From Pseudomonas mosselii (GTDB taxonomy: Bacteria > Pseudomonadota > Gammaproteobacteria > Pseudomonadales > Pseudomonadaceae), in assembly GCF_005796105.1 (NCBI RefSeq), contig NZ_VAUO01000012.1, forward strand, positions 46,110-110,109: DNA of 64,000 bases, read 5' to 3'. The position numbers and the translations under genes were made by a program. Within the stretch, counting starts at the first letter, position 1; each line of letters opens with the position of its first letter. Under the pieces are notes generated by a model that was not told the origin of the DNA, did not search any database, and saw nothing but the letters and a program-made list of their open reading frames with translations. Positions 25,583 through 34,289 of the stretch are shown piece by piece.

Positions 25583-26221
25583 ATGAAAATCGCCGAAGCC
25601 CCTACCGCCTATCTTTCCAAGTCCGCCTCCGATAAGGCCAAGGCCGCGTTGCTGGAGGGCTTCGAGCAATTTCTTGATCAGCTCTCGCAGCCTCAGCTTG
25701 CGGCCTTGGCCGAACGCGGCGCCGGGCGTGATTACTTCGATGCGCTACAGGCCAGCTTGCCGCGTCCTGGCCAGCAGCCGACCAGCCCGAAGGTGCGCAA
25801 CCAGCTCGCCTATGCCAAGGGCAAGGCGCTGGCGTTCGAGCAGATCCGCGACGGCTACGAGCTGCTCGATTCGAAAACCGCCTGCGCCATTCTCGGTATC
25901 ACCCGCCAAGCGCTCAATAAGCGCGTGTTGCAAGGGCAGGTGCTGGCCTACAGCGAGGGCGCGCGCAAGCATTATCCGGCGTTTCAGTTCGCCGCTAATG
26001 CAGTGCAGGCGGAGGTCGCCGAGTTGGTCCGGGCGCTCGGCATCGACCCCAGGAACGCAGCGCAGGTGAACCTGCTGCTGGGTTTTTTGCTGCAAGACAT
26101 GGACTACGCCAACCCAGGCCAGCCCGCCCACGTTCGGCCGCGTTATCGCTTGCTGGACGAGCCTGGCGCGTTCGCCATCATCGTGCGCGACTTCACCAAC
26201 CGCCTGAACATGGGGCGCTGA
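25583..26221 (+). CDS. HTH protein, probable antitoxin partner of the RES-domain gene
   Basis: 212 aa. A helical N-terminus is followed by a helix-turn-helix segment at about 90-135 (DSKTACAILGITRQALNKRVLQGQVLA) that ends in a tyrosine-proline-x-phenylalanine element (HYPAFQF) common to antitoxins of the Xre/MbcA/ParS type. The C-terminal part (ALGIDPRNAAQVNLLLGFLLQDM) is in the place of the toxin-binding domain, but the match is loose and I did not confirm the family. It is encoded tail to tail with the RES gene, with 12 bp between their stop codons. Known RES-Xre modules are co-directional operons, so this arrangement is unusual. Confidence 0.65.
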   Translation: MKIAEAPTAYLSKSASDKAKAALLEGFEQFLDQLSQPQLAALAERGAGRDYFDALQASLPRPGQQPTSPKVRNQLAYAKGKALAFEQIRDGYELLDSKTACAILGITRQALNKRVLQGQVLAYSEGARKHYPAFQFAANAVQAEVAELVRALGIDPRNAAQVNLLLGFLLQDMDYANPGQPAHVRPRYRLLDEPGAFAIIVRDFTNRLNMGR

Positions 26222-26233
26222 TCGGCGCGGCAC

Positions 26234-26881
26234 TCACTCCACCGGCACCTGCATGCGCCAGAGCGCCTCGCCGACCGTTTCGTCGGTGCTCAGCAGCAGT
26301 TCTTCCAGCGGCAAGCGCCATACGGCGGCCAGTTGCACGCCACGACCTTCGAACAGCACCAGGTTACAGCCGTCCAGGCTGCCACTGATGGGGTAGACCT
26401 GCGAGGGGTAGAGAATCCCATCTACCTGTGCGGCGTGGCGCATGACCACGTCGCTCAGCACCTGGGTGTAGCGATAGCCCTCGCTGCCCTGGCCCTTGGA
26501 CGCCACGATGCTCTTCAGGCGCTTGCCGGCATTGCGTGCCAAGACGCCGGCATCGACCACCCGTATCTCGCGTACCGCCTCCATTTGATGTAGCGCCAAT
26601 GCCGCGATTTCGCTGCGCAGCACTGGGCTGGCGAAACCGGCGCGGCCGTGTTGCAGGGTTTCGGCCACGGCGACGATGTCGCTCAGGGCCACATAGCACA
26701 CGCCGATAATGTGCTGCGGATCGCCATAGCGTGTATCGGAGTGGCGGTTGTAGTAGAGGGGGCTGTCGAAGCTTGCGTGCTGCACCCGATAGAGGCGGGT
26801 GGCCTGGCCGATGCTGCGCGTCGGCAGACCGTGGGTGGCGATGGCAGCTTCGATCGACTGGCGCAAAGCGTGGGCAGGCAT
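26234..26881 (-). CDS. RES-domain protein, candidate NAD+-degrading toxin
   Basis: 215 aa. The RES pattern is readable: LYRVQH with Arg32, RYGDP at 51-55, GVCYVALSDIVAVAET with Glu74, and GILYPSQVYP with Ser160 followed by LVLFEG. RES toxins of RES-Xre modules stop growth by breaking down NAD+ and are neutralised by the partner antitoxin. All four expected polar positions appear intact, so an active enzyme is plausible. The start ATG 26881 has only a distant GAGGA. No antitoxin gene lies upstream in the same direction; the likely partner is the convergent HTH gene. Confidence 0.8.
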   Translation of the reverse strand: MPAHALRQSIEAAIATHGLPTRSIGQATRLYRVQHASFDSPLYYNRHSDTRYGDPQHIIGVCYVALSDIVAVAETLQHGRAGFASPVLRSEIAALALHQMEAVREIRVVDAGVLARNAGKRLKSIVASKGQGSEGYRYTQVLSDVVMRHAAQVDGILYPSQVYPISGSLDGCNLVLFEGRGVQLAAVWRLPLEELLLSTDETVGEALWRMQVPVE

Positions 26882-26988
26882 TAGCGGTGCAGGTCCTCGA
26901 TGGGCGTCCGGGCACAGGGCTGGCCATTGTTGCAGGACCGCATCGGGCTTGTCGCGCTTATCAAGGTTTCAGGACGTGCCAGGCCGGC

Positions 26989-27390
26989 TCATCTCACCTG
27001 CTGCTGCAGCGCTTTGGGGAACAGGTTGTCCAGGGTTTCCAGTAAGCGTGCGTGGTAGATCGGCTTGCGGAACAGGTCGAGCACTTGCAGGCGCAACAGG
27101 TCGCTGACATCGTCCATGTCAGCATGGCCGGACATCACGATCACCGGCAGGTGCTGGCGTGCGGTGTGGTCGCGTAGGCGCTGGATCAGGCTCAGGCCAC
27201 TTTCCTCGGGCATACGCAGGTCGGTGATGACCAGTGCTGTGTCGGGGTGGCGGGTCAGCTGTTTCAACGCCTGCGACACCGAACTGGCAGTAAAGCAGCA
27301 GAAACCCTGGTGCTCCAGCAACTCGGCCAATTCCTCGAGCGCCTCTTGCTCATCGTCCACCAGCAGAATCTGTTCACGCAGCATCGGCAT
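26989..27390 (-). CDS. Single-domain response regulator beside flp
   Basis: 133 aa, a stand-alone CheY-like receiver with no output domain. The acidic pocket (LLVDDE), phospho-acceptor Asp in TDLRMPEESG, the switch Ser in VMSGH and the Lys in FRKPI are all present. It starts 24 bp after the flp stop in the same direction, so it is probably co-transcribed with the pilin. The C-terminal helix region (LLETLDNLFPKALQQQ) is ordinary. It may receive phosphate from PprA or act as an allosteric partner of pilus assembly; both are inference. ATG 27384 is an alternative start. Confidence 0.88.
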   Translation of the reverse strand: MPMLREQILLVDDEQEALEELAELLEHQGFCCFTASSVSQALKQLTRHPDTALVITDLRMPEESGLSLIQRLRDHTARQHLPVIVMSGHADMDDVSDLLRLQVLDLFRKPIYHARLLETLDNLFPKALQQQVR

Positions 27391-27413
27391 GGGGGCCCCC
27401 GAAGCTCAGCGGA

Positions 27414-27596
27414 TCACTGGGTAATGGCGTTCTTGATGGTGTTCATGATGTTTTCCACCTCGCCCGAGATCGGCGTGACGAAACCGGCCAATACCACCGC
27501 GACCATGGCCGCGATGACCGCGTACTCGATGCCGGAGGCACCGTCCTTGCGTTGAATGAAGGTTTTGCAATGCAGGAGGATCTGTTGCAGCAGCAT
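27414..27596 (-). CDS. flp: Type IVb major pilin Flp
   Basis: 60-aa prepilin. A short leader (MLLQQILLHCKTFIQRKDGAS) ends at the processing site G-ASGIEYAV; the mature protein begins with the hydrophobic helix that carries Glu at +5 and Tyr next to it, the Flp signature (IEYAVIAAMVAVVLAGFV). FppA would cleave it and the Tad machine assemble it into fibres for surface attachment. Start ATG 27596 has AAGGAG 7 bp upstream. It is divergent from rcpC with 281 bp between them. Confidence 0.95.
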   Translation of the reverse strand: MLLQQILLHCKTFIQRKDGASGIEYAVIAAMVAVVLAGFVTPISGEVENIMNTIKNAITQ

Positions 27597-27731
27597 GGCA
27601 TTGCTCCTTGCGCGGCGAGGCGCCGGTAGTTGGCGTCGGAATGACACCCCTTTGCCATCATCATTGCCCTGCTTGGCCAACCTGCAAGTGTATGAAGGCA
27701 TTATTCCAAAAGTAGGGGGCCGCAACAGACT

Positions 27732-27761
27732 TTGTAAGTTTCTGTTTTATGGAAGTGTCAA
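27732..27761 (-). promoter_or_regulatory. Possible flp promoter
   Basis: On the minus strand TTGACA (27761-27756) is followed after 18 bp by TTACAA (27737-27732). It would give a leader of about 135 nt before the flp start. In P. aeruginosa the flp promoter needs PprB; I cannot identify a PprB site here. Confidence 0.35.
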
Positions 27762-27877
27762 TTTCATGGCTCGAAAAACGCTTGGTGGGTAATGGCGGAT
27801 TGGAACGGTTCGGCTACCTTGCAATAGCGAAATAGTTACTTTATGCCAGTAGCGAGCCGAGCACAGGGAGGGCGCAA

Positions 27878-28825
27878 ATGAGCAGTCGCTTGACCATGAT
27901 GCTTGCGGGCCTGTTCTTGTTCGCCGCCCTGCTGGCCGGTTATTGGGGCTTGCGCCTGAGTCGTCCGCCAGCGGCTGCGCCGACAGCGGTGCCCGTCGTC
28001 GCTGCGAGCAGCGCTGAGCCGACGATTGCGCCGGCACCCGCCGCGCCGCCTGAGCCGGCGCGCTCACCCATCGTGGTGCTGCGCAAGACGTTGCCAGCCA
28101 ACACCCCGATCAGCGCTGACGACGTCCTCATCGAGCGCTTGCAGGTCGTACCTGAGGGCGCCTTCGAGCAGGTCGAGCAGGTACTGGGGCGCAGCAGCAC
28201 GCGCACCTTGGCCGCAGGAACCTGGCTTGACGCGTCGAGCTTTACCAGCGGCGGCCCCCTGGCGCGCATGATTCGCGCCAATGAGCGAGCGGTGGCGGTG
28301 GCGGTGGACGATGTGGTTGGCGCAGGCGGTCAGTTGCGTCCTGGCGACTATGTGGACGTGCTGCTGTTTCTGCGTGAGGAGAACAACAATCCGCAGTCGT
28401 CCGCCCAGGTGGTATTGCCGGCTTTGCGGGTGCTCAGCGTCGACTTGCAGACCGGCCTTGCCAACGATGGCCGTCCGGCCCAGAGCGCCGAAGACCTCAA
28501 GGCCAGCCGCGACCTGCGTGCCAGCAGCGGCAGCGCGATACGTAACGTGGGGCTGGCTGTGCCCCAGGCCCTGGCCAGTCGGCTGATGCTGGCGGCGCAG
28601 GTCGGCACCTTGCGCCTGGCGGTGCGTAGCGCCGATGAGCAACTGCTGGCGCGCTACTGGGCTGGCGAGCAGGGCGAGGCCCAGGTGGGCGCCGCCAAGC
28701 GCGAACTGTACCGCTTCAGCCAGTTGTCCCAGGTGCCCCTGGCTAACCCGGCTGCGGTCGCTGGCGCCCCAGCCATGCAGATCATTCGCGGTGCCCAGGC
28801 GGGCCCGGCGAACCCCACGCCCTGA
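27878..28825 (+). CDS. rcpC: Flp pilus assembly protein RcpC/CpaB
   Basis: 315 aa. One N-terminal membrane helix (MLAGLFLFAALLAGYWGL), an Ala/Pro-rich linker (about 28-65), then a SAF domain (IVVLRKTLPANTPISADDV) and an RcpC-type region (GDYVDVLLFLRE). CpaB proteins are periplasmic and help stabilise the Tad secretin. The good GGGAGGG ribosome site precedes ATG 27878. First gene of the rcpC-rcpA-tadZABCD run. Confidence 0.93.
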   Translation: MSSRLTMMLAGLFLFAALLAGYWGLRLSRPPAAAPTAVPVVAASSAEPTIAPAPAAPPEPARSPIVVLRKTLPANTPISADDVLIERLQVVPEGAFEQVEQVLGRSSTRTLAAGTWLDASSFTSGGPLARMIRANERAVAVAVDDVVGAGGQLRPGDYVDVLLFLREENNNPQSSAQVVLPALRVLSVDLQTGLANDGRPAQSAEDLKASRDLRASSGSAIRNVGLAVPQALASRLMLAAQVGTLRLAVRSADEQLLARYWAGEQGEAQVGAAKRELYRFSQLSQVPLANPAAVAGAPAMQIIRGAQAGPANPTP

Positions 28826-28843
28826 ACCGGCAAGGATGCACGT

Positions 28844-30070
28844 ATGCGTAGTACTTTGCGCCGCTTCACGCCGCTCTCGACACTGCTGTGCCTGGCCTTG
28901 GCGCCTGATGCCCAGGCGGCCACGCAACGCTGCGCCGGGTTCGACCAACTGCCGTCGGTGATCGAGATCGACCAAGGCCTGCAACAGGAGCTGCGGCTAC
29001 CGGTGGCCATCACGCGGGCGGCGGTCGGTGAACCGAAGGTCGCCGATGTTCAGCCCAGTGGCGAGCGGGCGGTGTTGCTGACGGCCGTGGGGCAGGGCAG
29101 CACCAGCCTGATGTTGTGGAGCGCCTGTAGCGCGGCGCCGCACCGGGCCATGTTGTTCGTCAAGGGCCGGGCCAGCGCCGACATGGCCGAAGCCATGCCA
29201 CTGGCGGGCGCTCAGGCCGAGCTGCCGACCCAGGTCCAGGCCGATATCCGCTTCGTCGAAGTGCGCCGCAGCCAATACAAGGAAGCCGGTGCGCGGCTGT
29301 TCTTCAAGGGCTCCAACAGCCTGATCGGCTCGCCCGGAACGGTGCCTGGGGCCACCGCACGGCCTAACGTGACACCTGGGGTCGCGCTGAATGACGAGGT
29401 GTTCAATATCGTCCTTGGCGGCAATAACGGACGCTTCCTGGCGATGATCAACGCGTTGGAGAACAGCGGTTTCGCCTACACCCTCGCGCGCCCCAGCCTG
29501 ACCGTGCTCAGTGGCCTGACCGCCAGTTTCCTGGCCGGCGGCGAGGTGCCGATCCCGGTGCCGAGCAGTGGCAGCGACAACGTGTCGATCGAGTACAAGG
29601 AGTTCGGCGTGCGTCTGGCGTTGACCCCCACAGTCGTCAGTCGTGACCGCATCACCCTCAAGGTGGCGCCGGAGGTCAGTGAGCTGGACTTCAGCAACGC
29701 CGTGACCATCGCCGGTACCCGAGTGCCAGCGCTGAGCGTACGGCGCACCGACACCAGCATCTCGCTGGCCGATGGCGAAAGTTTCATCATCAGCGGGCTG
29801 ATCAGCAGCAACGTGCGTTCGAACGTGGACAAGCTGCCAGGGCTGGGCAATTTGCCGATCATTGGCGCGCTGTTCCGCCAGTCGACCCTCAACCGCGAGG
29901 AGACCGAGCTGCTGATGATCGTCACCCCGCACCTGGTTCAGCCGCTGGCAGCCAATGCCCGGCTGCCAGCGTTGCCGGGCGAGGCACTGCGTACCTACGA
30001 CCCCAGCTGGGGGCAACTGTTCTTTATGGAAAACGGCCACTTTGAAAGCCGTGACGGGTTGTCCCAATGA
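28844..30070 (+). CDS. rcpA: Flp pilus secretin RcpA/CpaC
   Basis: 408-aa outer-membrane channel for the pilus. Signal peptide to about residue 26 (LAPDAQA), an N-terminal domain of the secretin N0/BON-like type (IEIDQGLQQELRLPVAITRAAVGEPKVADV), then a secretin core (LTASFLAGGEVPIPVPSSG, VSELDF, FIISGLISSNVR, PGLGNLPIIGALF, ELLMIVTPHLV). Length is a little short of many CpaC proteins but no core segment is missing. AAGGA precedes the start. Its stop overlaps the tadZ start by 4 bp. Confidence 0.94.
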   Translation: MRSTLRRFTPLSTLLCLALAPDAQAATQRCAGFDQLPSVIEIDQGLQQELRLPVAITRAAVGEPKVADVQPSGERAVLLTAVGQGSTSLMLWSACSAAPHRAMLFVKGRASADMAEAMPLAGAQAELPTQVQADIRFVEVRRSQYKEAGARLFFKGSNSLIGSPGTVPGATARPNVTPGVALNDEVFNIVLGGNNGRFLAMINALENSGFAYTLARPSLTVLSGLTASFLAGGEVPIPVPSSGSDNVSIEYKEFGVRLALTPTVVSRDRITLKVAPEVSELDFSNAVTIAGTRVPALSVRRTDTSISLADGESFIISGLISSNVRSNVDKLPGLGNLPIIGALFRQSTLNREETELLMIVTPHLVQPLAANARLPALPGEALRTYDPSWGQLFFMENGHFESRDGLSQ

Positions 30071-31257
30071 ACGAACAGCACAACCACACCTACCTGGCCC
30101 TGACCCGCAACGAGGACGACCTGCTCTGGCTACAGGGTGCCCTGGCGCCGTTGGGGCAGGTGATCGGTGCCAGCGGTGGCAGCCTCGACGAGTTGCTGGC
30201 GTTGGTCGATGTGACCTTCAGCAACCTGGTGTTCATCGGCCTGGATCGCGAGCAACTGGTGGCCCAATGCGCGCTGATCGAAGGCATGCTGGAGGCCAAG
30301 CCGATGCTGGCCGTCGTGGCCCTGGGCGATGGCATGGACAATCAGCTGGTGCTCCACGCCATGCGCGCGGGGGCGCGGGATTTTGTCGCCTACGGCTCGC
30401 GCGCCAGCGAAGTGGCTGGACTGGTGCGACGCCTGGGCAAGCGCTTGCCGACGGTGACCAACAACCCGAGTCTGGGTGGCCTTACCGTGGTGTTCGGCGC
30501 CCAGCGCAGCGCTGACGGCGCGCTGCTCACCACGCACCTGGCGCGGGTGGTGCAGGAGAGCGGCCAGCAAACCCTGCTGCTGGACATGGGCCTGCCACGC
30601 GGCGACAGCCTGGCGCTGTTGGGGCTGGAGGCCTCGTTTCATTTCGGCGATGCGCTGCGCCATTTGCGCAGACTCGATACCACCCTGATCGACAGCGCCT
30701 TCGCACGCGACAAGGGCGGGCTGCGCATCCTCGCCTACGCCAGTGACGACGAGCCCCTGAGGAAAACCAGCCCGGCCGAGCTGTACATGCTGCTCAGTGC
30801 CTTACGCCAGCACTTCCAGCATATCGTGGTCAATCTCACCGGGCAGATGGACAGCGAGGCTGTACGCACCATCACCAGCCATTGCGACAAGCTGATCGTT
30901 TACACCGACCAGAACATCCTGGATTGCCGGCGTAACCTGGAAGTGCTCGAACAATGGCGTGACCGTGGCATCAAGCTCGATCATGCAAGCCTGTTGGTCG
31001 ATCGTTTCATGCGCAACGTGGCCCCGGATGCCGAGGCCTTGGCCAAGCGCTATGGTTTGCCGCTGCTGCGCATCATGCCCTACAGCCCCGAGCTGCGCCT
31101 GAACGCCAAGAACCAGGGCCTGAGCCTGTTCGAACTGGCCCCACGCGAAGCGCTCACCCAAGCGCTACGCAGCCTTGGCGAGCGCCTGGCGCGGCGTTCG
31201 GAAAACCTCGCCACGCCCAGCTACACCTGGCTGCGCCGACTGTGGGGGAGCCGATGA
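30067..31257 (+). CDS. tadZ: Pilus assembly ATPase-like protein TadZ/CpaE
   Basis: 396 aa. An atypical receiver-like N-terminus (about 1-130) precedes a MinD/ParA-like domain. TadZ localises the Tad machine, often at a pole. The nucleotide-binding loop is degenerate: where ParA proteins have a Lys-containing Walker A (GGxGKST-like), this has FGAQRSADGALLTTHLA with no lysine, so ATP hydrolysis may be lost; the LLLDMGLPRGD strand remains. Start and stop overlap its neighbours by 4 bp, indicating translational coupling. Confidence 0.9.
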   Translation: MNEQHNHTYLALTRNEDDLLWLQGALAPLGQVIGASGGSLDELLALVDVTFSNLVFIGLDREQLVAQCALIEGMLEAKPMLAVVALGDGMDNQLVLHAMRAGARDFVAYGSRASEVAGLVRRLGKRLPTVTNNPSLGGLTVVFGAQRSADGALLTTHLARVVQESGQQTLLLDMGLPRGDSLALLGLEASFHFGDALRHLRRLDTTLIDSAFARDKGGLRILAYASDDEPLRKTSPAELYMLLSALRQHFQHIVVNLTGQMDSEAVRTITSHCDKLIVYTDQNILDCRRNLEVLEQWRDRGIKLDHASLLVDRFMRNVAPDAEALAKRYGLPLLRIMPYSPELRLNAKNQGLSLFELAPREALTQALRSLGERLARRSENLATPSYTWLRRLWGSR

Positions 31258-32510
31258 GCCAGGACCAGCCATTTGGCGGCACGCGTCATGCGGGCAATGA
31301 TCCGCAGGTGCTCAAGCGGGCTTTGCACCGGCACGTGATCGATGCGATCGAGGACAGTGGCCGTAACCTGCTCGAAGGGGCGCGCCCGGCTTTGGCGCAG
31401 TTCGTGTTGGAGCAGGTGGGCGACTACGTGGCGCGTCTGCGCCTGGCCCTGTCGCGCTATGAAATGGAGCGCCTTGGCGAGGAAATCGTCGACGAACTGA
31501 CCGGCTATGGGCCGTTGGAGGTGCTGCTGCGCGATGCGAGCGTGACCGAAATTCTGGTCAACGGCCCGTATCGGGTGTTCGTCGAGCGCGCCGGGTTGTT
31601 GCAGCGCACCGACCTGCGCTTCATCGACGCTCACCACGTAGAGCGGGTCATGCAGCGCATTCTGGCGCCGTTGGGGCGGCGCCTGGACGAGTCCTCGCCG
31701 ATGGTCGATGCGCGTATGCCTGACGGCAGCCGGGTCAATGCGATCATCCCGCCGGTGGCACTCGATGGGCCCTGCCTGTCGATCCGCAAGTTCCGCCAGG
31801 ACATGCTCAAGAGCGCCGACCTGCTGGCGACTCGGGCCATCGACCAAGCCATCTTCGACTTCCTCGAACGTGCCGTGGGGCGGCGCTGCAACATCCTGGT
31901 CAGCGGCGGCACCGGCACCGGCAAGACCACCTTGCTGAACATCCTCAGCCAGATGATCGCGGCTCAGGAGCGTCTGGTGACTATCGAGGACGTGGCTGAG
32001 TTGCAGTTGAACCATCCGCATGTGGTGCGCCTGGAGACCCGTCCGCCGAATGCCGAGGGTCACGGCGAGATCAAGGCCAGCGAACTGATCCGCAATGCCC
32101 TGCGCATGCGCCCGGACCGGATCATCCTGGGCGAAATCCGAGGCGCCGAGGTGGTCGATGTGCTGACCGCGATGAACACCGGCCACGATGGTTCGATGAG
32201 CACAGTGCACGCCAACAGCGCCCAGGATGCCCTGTTGCGCCTGGAGACGCTGGTTGGCCTGACTGGCCGGCAAGTCGCTGAAAAGACCTTGCGGCAGATG
32301 ATCTGCGCGGCGCTGGATGTGGTGATTCAACTGACTCGCCTGGCTGACGGTCGGCGCTGTGTCAGTGAAATCCTCGAAGTGGTCGGGGTGCGTGACGATG
32401 TCTACGTGACCCATGTGCTGTTTCGCCTCGACCGCCACGGCGGCGACGGCTTCCTGCGCGAGGCACCGCAGCCGGTCGGGGATAAGCTGCGCCATGAGGG
32501 CCTGCGCTGA
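31254..32510 (+). CDS. tadA: Flp pilus assembly/secretion ATPase TadA/CpaF
   Basis: 418-aa type II/IV secretion ATPase powering pilus extension. Walker A GGTGTGKTT with Lys224, an Asp box (VTIEDVAELQL), Walker B (MRPDRIILGEIRGAE) and a His box (GHDGSMSTVHANS) are all intact. Start ATG 31254 overlaps the tadZ stop and has GGGGAG just before it. Confidence 0.96.
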   Translation: MSQDQPFGGTRHAGNDPQVLKRALHRHVIDAIEDSGRNLLEGARPALAQFVLEQVGDYVARLRLALSRYEMERLGEEIVDELTGYGPLEVLLRDASVTEILVNGPYRVFVERAGLLQRTDLRFIDAHHVERVMQRILAPLGRRLDESSPMVDARMPDGSRVNAIIPPVALDGPCLSIRKFRQDMLKSADLLATRAIDQAIFDFLERAVGRRCNILVSGGTGTGKTTLLNILSQMIAAQERLVTIEDVAELQLNHPHVVRLETRPPNAEGHGEIKASELIRNALRMRPDRIILGEIRGAEVVDVLTAMNTGHDGSMSTVHANSAQDALLRLETLVGLTGRQVAEKTLRQMICAALDVVIQLTRLADGRRCVSEILEVVGVRDDVYVTHVLFRLDRHGGDGFLREAPQPVGDKLRHEGLR

Positions 32511-33388
32511 TGGGGCCGTTGCTGCTGGCACTGTCGCCACTGCTGTTGGGGGTGGCGCTGCTGTTGCTGCGCCTGGCCCGGCAAAAACGCGGCGAGGAGC
32601 GCATCCTGGAGCGCTTGGGACGGGCCTACCAGGTGGTGCGCTCGCGTGCGGTGCAGCACGACTGGCTCGACCCGCTTTTGCAGCGCGCGGGCTTGGCACA
32701 GGGCGCGTTCAGCTTGCGCACCTGGTTGCTCGCCTGGCTCGCGACGGTGGTGCTGACGGGATTGTTGGCGGGCACCGGGGCGGCGGTGCTGGCGCTGCTC
32801 GGATTGCCGTTACTGGGGTATTTCGCTCTGCGCTGGCAGTGCCAGCGTCGGTTGCGCCAGATCATCGAGCAATTGCCTGGCCTGCTGGACTATAGCGTGC
32901 GCAGCCTCAAGGCCGGGCGTACCCTGAACGACGCGGTGCTTGGCGCGATCGAGGCCACTCGCGAGCCGTTGCGCTCGACCCTGCAGCGCGTGCAGCGCAA
33001 CGTGCAACTCGGCGTGCCGTTGCACGATGCCGTCAATGAGTGGGCTGAACTGTACCGTGCGGACGAGTTGCGCCTGCTGGCGCTGGGCCTGCGTATCAAT
33101 CAGCGACATGGCGGCAACGCCAGCGAACTGATGGAGAGCTTGATCAAGTTGATCCGCGAGCGTGAGCAGGGCGGGCGTCAGCTGCGCGCGATGACCGGTG
33201 AAACGCGGATTACCGCGTGGATACTGGGGGCCTTGCCCTTGGGGATGGTGGGCTATTTCCTGATGGCCAATCCAGGTTACCTGCTGGCCATGTGGCAAGA
33301 CCCCAGCGGGCAGCGCATGCTGCTGCTGGCTTTCGCTTTGCAGGCCATGGGTTGCCTGGTGCTGTGGCGCATGATGAGGAGCCTGTGA
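32510..33388 (+). CDS. tadB: Inner-membrane platform protein TadB
   Basis: 292 aa with the T2SSF/GspF-like domain in the second half (YSVRSLKAGRTLNDAVLGAIEATREPL) and membrane helices at about 2-20, 75-105, 235-250 and 270-290. It forms the membrane platform with TadC and contacts TadA. Start ATG overlaps the tadA stop by one base. Confidence 0.93.
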   Translation: MGPLLLALSPLLLGVALLLLRLARQKRGEERILERLGRAYQVVRSRAVQHDWLDPLLQRAGLAQGAFSLRTWLLAWLATVVLTGLLAGTGAAVLALLGLPLLGYFALRWQCQRRLRQIIEQLPGLLDYSVRSLKAGRTLNDAVLGAIEATREPLRSTLQRVQRNVQLGVPLHDAVNEWAELYRADELRLLALGLRINQRHGGNASELMESLIKLIREREQGGRQLRAMTGETRITAWILGALPLGMVGYFLMANPGYLLAMWQDPSGQRMLLLAFALQAMGCLVLWRMMRSL

Positions 33389-33390
33389 GC

Positions 33391-34278
33391 ATGGCCTGGT
33401 TGGTGTGCGCCTTGTGTCTGCTTGCCGGGTTCGCCCTGTTGGCCTGGCAGAGCGCCCGGCAGTGGCGCGCCCAGCAACGCGTGGCGCGGCGCCTGCAAGG
33501 GCAGCTGGGGCGCGAAGAGCGCCTGGGCGACTGGTTGCTGTGGCTGGGCAACAGCGCGCTGGGCCAGCGCCTGCAACGGCTCGATGGCGAGACCCAAGCG
33601 CTGCTCGATCGCGTTGGCTGGCGACTTACCCGCCAGCGTGCGTTGTTCGCGGCGCTGCAACTGGGCTTGCCGCTGCTGGCCGGTGGGGCGGCGTGGCTGA
33701 TGGCTCACGGCCTGTCGGGGGCGCGCGGCAGCAGTTGGGGCGTCTTGGTGCTGTGTGCACTGGGCGCCGGTTATCTGCTGCCCAAGCGCCTGCTAGCGGC
33801 GGCTGCGGCGCGGCGCCAGCGCCAGATTGCCAGTGAAGTGAGCATGTTGATCCCGTTGCTGCGCATCCTGTTCGAGACCGGGCTTGCGGTGGAGCAGGCG
33901 TTGCGGGTGTTGGCCCACGAGGGGCGCACGCTGTTGCCGCAGGTCAGCAGCGAACTACGCCTGGTGCTGCAACGGGTGGATTCGGGGTTGGCCTTGGGGC
34001 CGGCGTTGGATAAGGCTGCGCGCCTGCTGGCAGTGGAGGAGTTCACTGACACCTGTGTGATCCTCCAGCAACTGTTGACCCAGGGCAGTGGTTCGATGAA
34101 GTCGTTGCAGGCACTCAAAGCGCTGCTCGATGACCGGCGCCTGACCGGGTTGCAGGAGCGTGTGTCGAAGATGTCGGCAAAAATGTCGGCGGTGATGATG
34201 CTGTTCCTGTTCCCGGCCTTGCTCATCGTTCTGGCCGGGCCTGGGTTTTCCGCGCTGGCGCGGGCTTTGGGATCCTGA
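33391..34278 (+). CDS. tadC: Inner-membrane platform protein TadC
   Basis: 295 aa, a second T2SSF-domain protein (SEVSMLIPLLRILFETGLAVEQALRVLA...GSGSMKSLQALKALLDDRRL) with the usual C-terminal helix. It pairs with TadB. Either GTG 33385 or ATG 33391 may be used; AGGAG at 33376 serves both. Translationally coupled to tadB. Confidence 0.92.
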   Translation: MAWLVCALCLLAGFALLAWQSARQWRAQQRVARRLQGQLGREERLGDWLLWLGNSALGQRLQRLDGETQALLDRVGWRLTRQRALFAALQLGLPLLAGGAAWLMAHGLSGARGSSWGVLVLCALGAGYLLPKRLLAAAAARRQRQIASEVSMLIPLLRILFETGLAVEQALRVLAHEGRTLLPQVSSELRLVLQRVDSGLALGPALDKAARLLAVEEFTDTCVILQQLLTQGSGSMKSLQALKALLDDRRLTGLQERVSKMSAKMSAVMMLFLFPALLIVLAGPGFSALARALGS

Positions 34279-34289
34279 AGGAGGGCACG

